A stretch of DNA of 64,000 nucleotides, taken from Paraburkholderia sp. BCC1885 (GTDB lineage: Bacteria > Pseudomonadota > Gammaproteobacteria > Burkholderiales > Burkholderiaceae). Of this stretch, positions 7,877 to 16,081 are shown in pieces; within the stretch, counting starts at the first letter, position 1; each line of letters begins with the position of its first letter. The notes under the pieces were generated by a model. It saw only the letters and a list, made by a program, of their open reading frames with translations. It was not told where the DNA came from and made no database searches. The translations under genes were made by a program, and so were the position numbers. The stretch is taken from contig NZ_CAAJGM010000144.1 in NCBI RefSeq assembly GCF_900996235.1, positions 62,001 through 126,000 on the forward strand. Reading direction: 5' to 3'.

Positions 7877-9069
7877 CCGATAGCCTTTGCGCCACCGACT
7901 CGGCGCCGCAAGAACTGGCTGACGCCATGATGTCCCGCTATGTCGGCTTCGCGGGATGGCTGCGCGAGAACGGCTTTCATGTAACGAGCAGCGACATGGC
8001 CGCGGCGATGGACGTCGCGCAACGCACCGGGCAATTCGACAGCCTGCTGTTGCGCTGGAGCCTGCGCGCGTGGCTTTGCTCGCGCGCCGAGGAATGGCGG
8101 CGTTTCGATGAGCTCTTCGATGCCTGGTTCCTCGCGCCGAATCGCCACGCACTGGTCGAAACGCGTGTGGGCGGCGCGGGCAAGCTGACGACCCATGGCG
8201 ACGGCACAGCACGCGATCGCAGCGAAGGCACCCCGCTATCCCTGGTTGGCCACGGCACCGATGCCGCCCAGGCCGATGGCAAGACGGCCGAGCACGGCAT
8301 GAGCCGTGACACGTCGCTCATGCATGCGGATTTTCGCCACCTGAACCGGCCCGACGAACTGTTCGCCATCGACGAAGCCATCAGGCGCTTCGTGCAGCGG
8401 CTGCGCGGCATGCAGATGCGCCGCGAACGGCGTGCGGCGTCAGGCCGTCTGATCGACATGGCACGCACCATCCGCCTGAGCGTGGCTCACGGCGGCGTAC
8501 CGCTGGAACTCGCGTGGCGCCGCAAGCAGCGCGTGCGGCCGCGCATCGTCATGCTGCTGGACGTGAGCCGTTCGATGAGCCTGTACAGCTTCTTCTTTAT
8601 GCGGCTTGCGCGGGTCATCAGCGCACGCCTGTCCGACGTCCATTGTTTCATTTTCCACACCCGGCTCGTCGGTATTGCGCAGGCGTTGCGCGACCCCGAC
8701 CCGTGGCGCTCGCAGGAGCGGCTGCAACTGCTCTCGGCCGGCTGGGCCGGCGGCACGCGCATCGGCGACAGTCTCGACGAATTCAACCAGCGGCACGCGG
8801 CTGCGCTGCTGCACTCGCGCACCGCGATCATGATTGTCAGCGACGGCTACGATGCCGGCGACCCGGCGCTCCTGCAGCAGGCGCTGCGCAGGATGCGGCG
8901 CCGCTGCCGGTGCATCGTCTGGCTGAATCCGCTTGCGGAGCGCCCTGGATTCACGCCGAGCAGCGTCGGCATGGCAGCCGCCATGCCTTATCTCGACCTC
9001 ATGACCGGTGCTAGCGATCTCGCCAGTCTCGAGCGCGTGCTGCCGCACGTGTTGTCCGTTTTGCAATGA
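7870..9069 (+). CDS. coxE: CoxE, von Willebrand factor A-domain partner of CoxD
   Basis: This 399-residue protein ends in a VWA domain with an intact MIDAS metal site: Asp231, Ser233 and Ser235 (DVSRS) plus Thr296 (GGTRIG). MoxR ATPases work with VWA proteins, and CoxE pairs with CoxD in assembling the CuSMo centre. Residues 100-150 form a low-complexity linker. I place the start at ATG 7870, overlapping coxD by 7 bp; the frame extends upstream, but that part lies within coxD. Confidence 0.9.
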   Translation: MLTDSLCATDSAPQELADAMMSRYVGFAGWLRENGFHVTSSDMAAAMDVAQRTGQFDSLLLRWSLRAWLCSRAEEWRRFDELFDAWFLAPNRHALVETRVGGAGKLTTHGDGTARDRSEGTPLSLVGHGTDAAQADGKTAEHGMSRDTSLMHADFRHLNRPDELFAIDEAIRRFVQRLRGMQMRRERRAASGRLIDMARTIRLSVAHGGVPLELAWRRKQRVRPRIVMLLDVSRSMSLYSFFFMRLARVISARLSDVHCFIFHTRLVGIAQALRDPDPWRSQERLQLLSAGWAGGTRIGDSLDEFNQRHAAALLHSRTAIMIVSDGYDAGDPALLQQALRRMRRRCRCIVWLNPLAERPGFTPSSVGMAAAMPYLDLMTGASDLASLERVLPHVLSVLQ

Positions 9070-10163
9070 GCTGCGCCATGAACTCCGCAACCGGTTCCGC
9101 GATCAATTCCGATGAGCTGATCCAGCTCGAACAAAGGCTGACCGAAGAAGCTCGCCTGTTCGCCGTGACCACGGTAATCCGGGCGCTGCCGCCCACCTCG
9201 ACGTGGGTCGGCGCGCAAGCCGTGGTGGAAAGCGACGGCACGCTGCATGGCTGGATCGGCGGCGGCTGTTCCCGCTCGATCGTGGTCCAGGCCGCGCAGG
9301 AATCGATGCGATCGGGACAACCGAAGCTGATCCGCATCAGCAATTCGGAGGTCGCGCCGGAACCTGGCGTGGAGCATCATGCGATGCCCTGCGCGAGCAA
9401 CGGCACGATCGAACTCTTCATTCAGCCGTCGGTGCCCGCGCCGGCCGTGCTCATACTCGGCTCGGCGCCCGCCGCCCTCGAAGCCTGCGTGCTGGCGCAA
9501 CGGATGGGCTTGCGCGTCCATGCCGCGGCCAGCGTCACCGAGCCGTTTGCGCCACTCGGCATACCCCGGGTCATCCAGGGTTTCGATGCCGACACGTTGC
9601 GCCTGCTGAAGCCGCAACTGATTCTCGTCGCCACTCAGGGCGAGCGCGACGAGGAGGCGCTCGAGGCCGCCTTGCGAACCTCGGCGGCAGCCGTGCTGCT
9701 GATCGCAAGCCAGCGCAAGGCGGACCAGCTGCGCGACACGATGCGCGTCCGCGGTATCCCGGAAGAGCGGCTCGCCGCGCTGCATGCACCGGCCGGACCT
9801 CACATTCATGCGCGCACGCCGCAGGAAATCGCGCTCGGCGCCGTGGCGGGACTCGTGACGTTGCGCCGGACGCTGGAGCAGGCCGCGGCCGATACAACGG
9901 ACCTTCACGCCGCCGGGGCTGACGTGCTGCCCGTACTGCCCGCGGTGCCGCCGTGCGAAGCCATGGCGTCGGTCGAGCCGCCCGCACGCTACGTCAATCC
10001 CGTATGCGGGATGGCCGTCGATATCGCGTCGGCGAGGCACGTCGTCGAGGCCGGCGGACAGCGCGTGTATTTCTGCTGCGACGGGTGCAAGCTGGAATTC
10101 GAACGCGCACCGGACAAATATCTGGCGATCGTCGAAGATCGACGACAACGGGAGGTCGTATGA
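9066..10163 (+). CDS. coxF: CoxF-like XdhC-family maturation protein fused to a C-terminal YHS metal-binding domain
   Basis: The 365-residue protein is of the XdhC/CoxI family, which supplies sulfurated molybdenum cofactor to xanthine-oxidase-type enzymes. The GWIGGGCSRSIV segment is the family N-terminal motif and a Rossmann-like part follows (VLILGSAPAALEACVLA). After a proline-rich linker (about 280-307), residues 308-350 form a YHS domain with Cys314 (NPVCGM) and Cys337/338/341 (YFCCDGC), a fold that binds metal in copper-handling proteins. A copper-linked domain on a Mo-cofactor chaperone fits an enzyme that needs both Mo-S and Cu, but this is inference. It overlaps coxE by 4 bp (ATGA) and the next gene by 4 bp. 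Confidence 0.8.
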   Translation: MSCAMNSATGSAINSDELIQLEQRLTEEARLFAVTTVIRALPPTSTWVGAQAVVESDGTLHGWIGGGCSRSIVVQAAQESMRSGQPKLIRISNSEVAPEPGVEHHAMPCASNGTIELFIQPSVPAPAVLILGSAPAALEACVLAQRMGLRVHAAASVTEPFAPLGIPRVIQGFDADTLRLLKPQLILVATQGERDEEALEAALRTSAAAVLLIASQRKADQLRDTMRVRGIPEERLAALHAPAGPHIHARTPQEIALGAVAGLVTLRRTLEQAAADTTDLHAAGADVLPVLPAVPPCEAMASVEPPARYVNPVCGMAVDIASARHVVEAGGQRVYFCCDGCKLEFERAPDKYLAIVEDRRQREVV

Positions 10164-10810
10164 ACACTACAACGGCGCCGGCATTCTCCGCCGTGATGCT
10201 GGCGGCGGGCACCTCGTCACGGATGCAGGGCCGCCACAAACTGCTGCTGCCGATCGATGGCGAACCCGCGATCAGGCGTACCGTGCGCGCGCTGCTCGAG
10301 GCGGGTCCCGAAGAAATCGTGATCGTGACCGGCTTCAACGGTCGTGCCGTCATCGAGGCGCTCGACGGCTTGCCAGTGAGATTCCAGTTCAATCCGTATT
10401 ACGAGCAGGGGCAGATGACCTCGGTCGCGGCAGGCGTGGCCGCGCTCAACGCGCCGTGCAACGTCGTTCTGGTGTGCCTTGCCGACCAGGTCCTGCTCGA
10501 GCCCGGCGACTACCGCGAACTGATCGACGCCTACAGCACGATGCCCTATGGCTCCATCCTGGTGCCTTCATGCAACGGACAGCGTGGCAACCCGGTGGCA
10601 TTTTCGGCAAGCTACGCGACGGAGGTCGTCAGCGGACATGTGAACCCCGGCTGCAAAAAACTGATCGCGGAGCATCCCGACGAGGTCTTCGTCCATGAAG
10701 CCAGGCACGATCGGTTTGCGCTCGACATGGATACGCCCGAAGATTACGCTCGCGTCCTCGCGCGGCTGGAATGTGCGCCAGAGCCGGTTCCTGACAGGCT
10801 TTCGACATGA
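10160..10810 (+). CDS. MobA/MocA-like molybdenum cofactor nucleotidyltransferase
   Basis: The 216-residue protein belongs to the MobA-like NTP transferase family: the N-terminal MLAAGTSSRMQGRHK matches the LAAGxSxRMG...K nucleotide-binding motif. CO dehydrogenase uses molybdopterin cytosine dinucleotide, so a MocA-type cytidylyltransferase is expected here; NADQ-like VCLADQ holds the metal-binding Asp. Start ATG 10160 overlaps the upstream stop by 4 bp (ATGA) and has GGGAGG before it. CTP rather than GTP specificity is inferred from context only. Confidence 0.85.
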   Translation: MNTTTAPAFSAVMLAAGTSSRMQGRHKLLLPIDGEPAIRRTVRALLEAGPEEIVIVTGFNGRAVIEALDGLPVRFQFNPYYEQGQMTSVAAGVAALNAPCNVVLVCLADQVLLEPGDYRELIDAYSTMPYGSILVPSCNGQRGNPVAFSASYATEVVSGHVNPGCKKLIAEHPDEVFVHEARHDRFALDMDTPEDYARVLARLECAPEPVPDRLST

Positions 10811-11499
10811 AGCCGCGTTCCCTGGCCATTCCGACGGCGTTCAGGCGAGCGCGAGATTCGAGTCCTGCGTGGATTGCCGTGGTCGTTGGTCCCTGGGCTG
10901 CATTGGCAGCGCTTCGGCCTGGCGAGATAGAACGGCCGTGGCTTGCGCTTGCGCCCTGCCTCGCCCTCGCCGGCTGGGTGGCGCTGCGCCGTCTGTTGTC
11001 GACCGATCCCGCTGCGGAAATGTCGCGAAACATGTTGCTGCTCGGAACGTTCGGTATGCTCGCGGGATTGGCACTGGACGTCCGCGGACCCGGTCTGGCG
11101 TTGATCACGTCGCAATGCGGCGCGGATGGCACACCCGGCTTTCTCCAGGTTTCGTACCTGCACTGGAGCAGGCTGCCCGCGATGCACATCGGTATGTTGT
11201 CCGCAGGACTCGGCGCCGTATCCCTGAGGGGAATGACGGGACCCGGAACGCGTCCATCGCTGGGCGTCGACCTCCTGCGTCACGCTATCTGTTCGGTCTG
11301 GATGCTCGCCGGCATGACCGTCGGCTCGATGCTTTGCGAGCGTTGGGCTATGGGACTCATCGGAGCTCCGGCGTCGGGGCAGAGCGCGATCGTCATGCTC
11401 GGCGGCATGTTCGCGGGAATGGTTTGGGGCATGGCCGCTCATACGGCATTCAATCGCGCCGGCAAACGACTGCGCGGAATCTCGATCCTGCCCGCCTGA
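10807..11499 (+). CDS. Multi-pass membrane protein of the cox operon, function unknown
   Basis: This 230-residue protein has about five or six hydrophobic segments (for example AWIAVVVGPWAALAAL, LALAPCLALAGWVAL, MLLLGTFGMLAGLAL, ICSVWMLAGMTVGSML and IVMLGGMFAGMVWGMA) and no motif I recognise. It overlaps the nucleotidyltransferase by 4 bp (ATGA) and is followed after 6 bp by an XdhC gene, so it is certainly co-transcribed with cox maturation genes. Oligotropha cox clusters also contain membrane proteins (CoxB, C, H, K), but I cannot show homology. A role in copper uptake or anchoring is only a guess. Confidence 0.7.
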   Translation: MKPRSLAIPTAFRRARDSSPAWIAVVVGPWAALAALRPGEIERPWLALAPCLALAGWVALRRLLSTDPAAEMSRNMLLLGTFGMLAGLALDVRGPGLALITSQCGADGTPGFLQVSYLHWSRLPAMHIGMLSAGLGAVSLRGMTGPGTRPSLGVDLLRHAICSVWMLAGMTVGSMLCERWAMGLIGAPASGQSAIVMLGGMFAGMVWGMAAHTAFNRAGKRLRGISILPA

Positions 11500-11505
11500 T
11501 CTACT

Positions 11506-12525
11506 ATGGACAGCACCGATCACGCCGTCCTCAAGACCTGCGTCGAATGGCTCTCGGCCGGGCGCCGAGTTGCGCTCGCGACCGTCGTGCAAACGTGGGG
11601 TTCCGCGCCCAGGCCGCTGGGCGCATGGGTCGCGATTCGCGACGACGGCCAGCTAGTCGGCTCGGTGTCCGGCGGATGTGTGGAGGACGACCTGATCGAT
11701 CGCGTCAGTCGCGACATCCTCGCTGCCACGTTGCCGCAGAGCGTCCTTTACGGCGTCTCCCGTGAAGAGGCTGCGCGCTTCGGGCTGCCCTGCGGGGGAA
11801 CGCTGCGTCTTGTCGTCGAGCCCCATCCCGAAGCCGAGGTGCTGCGAATGCTGCTCGAACGCACGGCAGCGAGGAAACTCACGGCGCGTCTACTGGATCT
11901 GGATACGGGCAAGTCGACCTTGCACGACGCGGATCGCACCGACACGCTGTCGTTCGATGGTCACGTCATGCGGGCAATTCACGGTCCGCGCTGGCGCCTG
12001 GTACTGGTCGGCGCGGGCCAACTGTCGCAGTATGTCGCCCAGATTGCGATCGGCGCCGACTATGAGGTTGTGGTGATCGACCCACGCGAGGAATTTACCG
12101 CAACATTCGGCGTAGCCGGTGTCACGGTGTCGCGCGGCATGCCCGACGATGTCATTGTCGAACTGCAGATTGATGTCCATACCGCGATCATCGGCCTGAC
12201 CCATGATCCGAAGCTCGATGACATGGCCTTGATGGAAGCGTTGAAATCACCGGCTTTCTATGTGGGCGCGTTGGGCAGCCGCATCAACACCGAAAAACGC
12301 CGGGAACGTCTGCTGGAATTCGACCTGACGCGTGCACAGGTCAACCGGTTGCAGGGACCCATTGGCCTCTTCATCGGCTCGCGCACGCCGGCGGAAATGG
12401 CGATCTCCATCCTGGCGGAGATCACCGCGGTCAAATATCAGGTGCCGATCTTGCAGCGCCGATCGATTCCCGAACCGCAATTGATAGAGCGTGGGCGTTG
12501 CATCGACTCGCTTTCGACCGTGTAG
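11506..12525 (+). CDS. coxI: CoxI-like XdhC-family molybdenum enzyme maturation factor
   Basis: The 339-residue protein has the complete two-domain XdhC/CoxI architecture: an N-terminal part with SVSGGCVEDDLI and PCGGTLRLVVE, and a C-terminal Rossmann-like domain beginning near residue 165 (LVLVGAGQLSQYVAQIA) with FYVGALGSRINTEKR. XdhC proteins bind Mo cofactor, promote its sulfuration and deliver it to the apoenzyme. With the CoxF-like protein upstream this gives the cluster two family members, as in Oligotropha (CoxF and CoxI); which is functionally which is uncertain. It is the last cox gene and converges on an unknown gene. Confidence 0.85.
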   Translation: MDSTDHAVLKTCVEWLSAGRRVALATVVQTWGSAPRPLGAWVAIRDDGQLVGSVSGGCVEDDLIDRVSRDILAATLPQSVLYGVSREEAARFGLPCGGTLRLVVEPHPEAEVLRMLLERTAARKLTARLLDLDTGKSTLHDADRTDTLSFDGHVMRAIHGPRWRLVLVGAGQLSQYVAQIAIGADYEVVVIDPREEFTATFGVAGVTVSRGMPDDVIVELQIDVHTAIIGLTHDPKLDDMALMEALKSPAFYVGALGSRINTEKRRERLLEFDLTRAQVNRLQGPIGLFIGSRTPAEMAISILAEITAVKYQVPILQRRSIPEPQLIERGRCIDSLSTV

Positions 12526-12566
12526 CGCGGTCCGCTTTCGCGCGTCGCGCGGCGCGGCCGATGCGA

Positions 12567-13040
12567 TCAATCGGCGTCGAGCGCCTGTGACGAATCGGTC
12601 GCAACATAGGTGAGTCCGTGCAGGTCGCCAAGGATACGCTGGCGCAATTCACACGTCGCACGCGGATGCGTCATCAGCGCCCAATAAGCGCCAGCCGTCT
12701 CGCCGCTTCGGTGCACCGCGCTCCATAGCTGGCACAACTCGCTTTCATCGCACGCGCGTTCGAAGCGCCTGATTTCTTCGTCGTAACGATGGTCCAGCAC
12801 ATCATGCAGGACCTCGGCGCCCCGCCCGCCTTCGGCAGCGATTTGCACAGCCGCGTGATGGAGTTCGAAGTCGCTTACCTTATGGACATCGAACCCGGCG
12901 AAGCGCGCGACGATATCGCGTAGCTCAGCGCTGCCGAGGCACGTGCCGATCACCGAACAGTGAATATGTGGATCGAGTTCGGCCAGGCGCACGCGAGGGG
13001 CACCGCTGCCGGACACCTGTTCGGATGCAGAGTGCTTCAT
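12567..13040 (-). CDS. Conserved hypothetical protein
   Basis: The likely product is 157 residues starting at ATG 13040, with GGAA upstream; in-frame ATGs at 13088 and 13127 would add poorly conserved residues. It contains a compact stretch HIHCSVIGTCLGSAELRD followed by charged helices rich in His, Glu and Cys, which looks like a real folded protein. I recall similar unannotated proteins in Burkholderia but no defined family or function. It is transcribed toward the cox operon end. Confidence 0.55.
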   Translation of the reverse strand: MKHSASEQVSGSGAPRVRLAELDPHIHCSVIGTCLGSAELRDIVARFAGFDVHKVSDFELHHAAVQIAAEGGRGAEVLHDVLDHRYDEEIRRFERACDESELCQLWSAVHRSGETAGAYWALMTHPRATCELRQRILGDLHGLTYVATDSSQALDAD

Positions 13041-13187
13041 GTTTTCCGCACCCGGCGTGCGGGCACGATGAAATCGTTGACCATGCATGGGAGTTCTCGC
13101 TTCGGATAACCGCTGTCGAGCGAACATGACATCGTAATATACAACCAAATATAACGACTTGCACAGATCACCTGAATTACGCCGTCT

Positions 13188-13212
13188 GGTCAGGGGACCG
13201 TCTCCCCTGACC
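13188..13212. repeat. Perfect 10-bp inverted repeat (hairpin)
   Basis: GGTCAGGGGA and TCCCCTGACC pair perfectly around a 5-base loop. No T-run follows on either strand, so a classical terminator is not supported. It lies about 150 bp upstream of the unknown gene at 12567-13040 and could be an operator or a leftover of a mobile element. Confidence 0.5.
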
Positions 13213-13477
13213 CTATGTGCAGGGCAAATGGAAGATCGCCCGACCACCCTGCAATCTCGTCAATAGCCCTTTCAGGCGATTGGCAAATTTTGTTCAGAAT
13301 CAATGCTGCTTCAAGTTCAGGCAACCGATAATTGCGCCGAAGAAACGGCCATTTACAGCGGTTCGTTCGCCTCGCGCGCGCTCAATGCGCCTGAGGGCCA
13401 CCGACCGGCGCATTGCCATCCACGCCCATCCCGCTTCTGATCCCGGGAAGAAAAAGAAGGACGCGGTCATCACCGCG

Positions 13478-13575
13478 CACGCTCCGTCTGAACGCTTGCC
13501 GACCAATGGAAGCTTCCGACTACTCGTCGATGCGGTCAATGACTACGCGATCTTCATGCTCGATCCATCGGGTGC
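13478..13575 (+). pseudogene. Fragment of a PAS-domain sensor (histidine kinase N-terminus)
   Basis: One frame encodes GSFRLLVDAVNDYAIFMLD, which closely resembles the opening of the first PAS domain in large Burkholderia sensor kinases (RLLVDAVxDYAIFMLDxxG). The similarity stops after about 33 residues and no kinase domain follows, so this is a 5' remnant without a working gene. Confidence 0.5.
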
Positions 13576-13915
13576 CCGCATGCGACGCCCGATCGCAGCC
13601 ACCCTCAGCGCGAACAGATTCACTGGACTCGATGCCTGAGCTGGCCGCAAACGTGCCAGGGACCGCTCAGAATCGAACAGCGAACGCTATCGGCGTGTTG
13701 ATTTGCCCTCTGCTCGGGCAAGCGGATCTCCAATGCAAGTGGCCCCGGAGCGTCTCGTCGATCTGCCAAATTTCTCCGGTGATTGCGGCCGTAATCGGAT
13801 TCACCGTCGCCGGGCCTACAACCCAGTCGGGCGGGTAAATTGCGGGTAAAAAAATCCATTTTCCTTTTTATTTTTCAAAATATTCATATAAAACAATTTG
13901 TTATATGTATTAATC

Positions 13916-14227
13916 ATGTTTCTGAACAACAACTATCACGCGGTCCACCACGATCTGCCGCATGTGCCCTGGTATGCGCTGCGGGACGTGTATGAGACGT
14001 ACCGCCAGCAATACCTGGAACGGTCCGGCGGATTTCTCGTAAGAGGCTACAGCGAATGGCTGCGGTTTTATGCATTCGCCCCCGTTGCGCATCCGGCCCA
14101 TGGCGACCTGACCAATGTCAGTGTCGACTGGACAAACCGTCTCGAAGGCTTAGGGTACGCGGGCAATTTGCCAGGAAGTCCTGATAAACCCGCATTCCAG
14201 ATCCGTCGGTCGCAGAATTCCGGGTAA
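13916..14227 (+). pseudogene. Truncated fatty acid desaturase (3' end only)
   Basis: From ATG 13916 the frame reads FLNNNYHAVHHDLPHVPWY and continues as a normal desaturase C-terminus (SGGFLVRGYSEWLRFYAF). HAVHH is the last histidine box (HxxHH) of membrane fatty acid desaturases, where it binds the di-iron centre. The earlier histidine boxes and membrane helices are absent: upstream sequence is AT-rich and non-coding. About 60-70 recognisable residues remain, with a non-homologous tail. A functional enzyme is impossible; a short expressed peptide cannot be excluded. Confidence 0.7.
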
Positions 14228-14266
14228 TGTTGTCCATATTCCCATGCCATTCGCGCAAACATCGAA

Positions 14267-14289
14267 GACACGCTGGAAACCAGCGTGTC
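14267..14289 (-). terminator. Probable terminator of the adh-MHS operon
   Basis: GACACGCTGG and CCAGCGTGTC form a perfect 10-bp stem with a 3-base loop, 50 bp past the stop of the leftward MHS gene. On the minus strand it is followed by a moderately T-rich TTCGATGTTTG, so termination is plausible but not textbook. Confidence 0.45.
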
Positions 14290-14339
14290 CTGATACCGGG
14301 ACGGCCCCGGCGAGACGCTTTGGCGCTGCGCGTGACCTG

Positions 14340-16022
14340 TCAGAAGTCGGCACCGAGATCGACGTTTTTCGTCTCCTTCAGGAATAGCAGCGCGATAACA
14401 AACGAGCCGACGATCCATGCCACCGGGTACCACAATCCGAAGTAGATGTTGCCCTGCTGTGCCGACAACGCAAACGAGATGGTAGGTAACAATCCGCCGA
14501 TCCAGCCGCTGGCAAAGTGATACGGAAACGACATCGAGGTGTAGCGGATACGCGTCGGGAACATTTCGACCAGCGCGGGTGCCGTCGGCGTCAATGCGAG
14601 TGTCATGAGCGCGAGCAGGACCACCAGCAACAGGAACACCATCGGTTTGTTGAACTGCTCGGGCGCCGCCTTGCGCGGAAACCCGGCCGAATCCAGCGCA
14701 CCTCGCAATTGCGCAGCGAACTCGGCCGACTTCGGCTTGACGTCACCGGCCTTGAGGCCTGTTGCATCGTAAGCCGCGACGACACGCTCGCCGATATGCA
14801 CGCTCGCCGGTTGACCCGACGCCGCGCTGCGCGTCTCGTAGCTCACGCCCGCTTCGGTCAGCGCCTCGCGCGCGATGTCGCACGACGTCGTGAAACGCCG
14901 CGAGCCGATCGGGTTGAACATGAATGAGCATGACTGCTCATCCGCCGCGACCCATACGGGCACGTTCGCCTGTGCCTGGGCCAGAGCCGGGTTCGCATAG
15001 CGCGTCATGGCGTGAAAAATCGGGAACAGCGTAAGCGCGGTCAGCACGAAACTGATCATCAGGATCGGTTTGCGGCCGAAGCGGTCGCACAACCAGCCCG
15101 ATACGAGAAAGAGCGGCGCGCAGACCAATGTTGCCAGCGTGACGACAATGTTGGCCTGGGTGGGATCGACCTTCAGTGTGTGAGTCAGAAAGAAACTCGG
15201 GTACAGCACCGCGGTGTAGTACACGCAGGTCATGCCGCCGCAGATCGCGAAGAGCGCGACCAGCAACCGCTTGACGTTCGCCCAGTCGAGGAAGGTATCC
15301 TTGAGCGGCGAACGGGACAGACGGTTCTCGTTCTTCAGCGCCCGGAAGGCCGGCGATTCCTCCATCTTCATGCGGATGCGCACCGAAATCGCCAGCAGCA
15401 GGACCGAGAAAATGAACGGTACGCGCCAGCCCCAGGTGTCGAAGTGATCGCCCGTCAGCACGCGTGTCACGAGCACCACGGCGAACGACATCAGCAGGCC
15501 GACGGTGCCTGTCGACGAGATCCACGAAGTGTTGAAGCCACGACAGTTTTTCGGCGAGTGTTCGGCGACATAGGTGGCGGCGCCGCCATACTCACCGCCA
15601 AGCGCGAGCCCTTGCAGCATGCGCAGTCCGATCAGCATCACCGGCGCGGCGATGCCGATCGTCGCGTAGCTGGGCAATAAACCAACGCCGACCGTCGAGA
15701 TACCCATGATGGTGATGGTGACGAGAAACGTGCGTTTGCGGCCGATCAGATCGCCGATCCGGCCGAACACCACGGCGCCGACCGGCCGCATGATAAACCC
15801 GACGCCAAATGTAAGCAGTGCGAAGATAAAGCCCGTCACCGGATCGACGCCGGCGAAGAAGCGGCTCGCGATCACCGTTGCCAGCGAACCGTACAGCGTG
15901 AAGTCGTACCACTCGAACACCGTGCCGATGGCGGCAGCCGCAATCACCCGCACTGTCGAGGTGCCCATCCCTTCCGATACCTGCGCGCCGTTGCCGGCGC
16001 TGACCGCTTCCGAGCCTATCAT
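14340..16022 (-). CDS. MHS-family MFS transporter with a large insertion domain
   Basis: The 560-residue permease is of the metabolite:H+ symporter (MHS) branch of the major facilitator superfamily: FEWYDFTLYGSLA after the first loop, motif A GRIGDLIGRKR near 88-98 and GGEYGGAATYVAEHSP near 142-157. MHS carriers import small organic acids. About 115 residues (345-460) are inserted late in the protein and contain Cys365 and Cys381; the second MHS protein (17520-19190) has the same insert. The start at 16022 is set by AGGAGA upstream; the frame continues much further but that part overlaps the alcohol dehydrogenase gene. It follows that gene by 59 bp and is probably co-transcribed. Confidence 0.85.
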   Translation of the reverse strand: MIGSEAVSAGNGAQVSEGMGTSTVRVIAAAAIGTVFEWYDFTLYGSLATVIASRFFAGVDPVTGFIFALLTFGVGFIMRPVGAVVFGRIGDLIGRKRTFLVTITIMGISTVGVGLLPSYATIGIAAPVMLIGLRMLQGLALGGEYGGAATYVAEHSPKNCRGFNTSWISSTGTVGLLMSFAVVLVTRVLTGDHFDTWGWRVPFIFSVLLLAISVRIRMKMEESPAFRALKNENRLSRSPLKDTFLDWANVKRLLVALFAICGGMTCVYYTAVLYPSFFLTHTLKVDPTQANIVVTLATLVCAPLFLVSGWLCDRFGRKPILMISFVLTALTLFPIFHAMTRYANPALAQAQANVPVWVAADEQSCSFMFNPIGSRRFTTSCDIAREALTEAGVSYETRSAASGQPASVHIGERVVAAYDATGLKAGDVKPKSAEFAAQLRGALDSAGFPRKAAPEQFNKPMVFLLLVVLLALMTLALTPTAPALVEMFPTRIRYTSMSFPYHFASGWIGGLLPTISFALSAQQGNIYFGLWYPVAWIVGSFVIALLFLKETKNVDLGADF

Positions 16023-16081
16023 CGTCTTTGTCTCCTGTTGGTTTTGTCTGGAAAGCGCCGTGCTGTGCGCTGTCTGGTCTG

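Larger units (their letters stand above)
13041..13915. other. Gene-poor scar region with decayed fragments
   Basis: No intact gene is visible. The stretch holds an inverted repeat at 13188-13212, a fragment of PAS-domain coding sequence near 13478-13575, and an AT-rich segment (about 13850-13915) unlike the surrounding DNA just before a truncated desaturase. Such a mix of unrelated gene fragments suggests past insertions and deletions between the cox cluster and the catabolic island. Confidence 0.5.
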
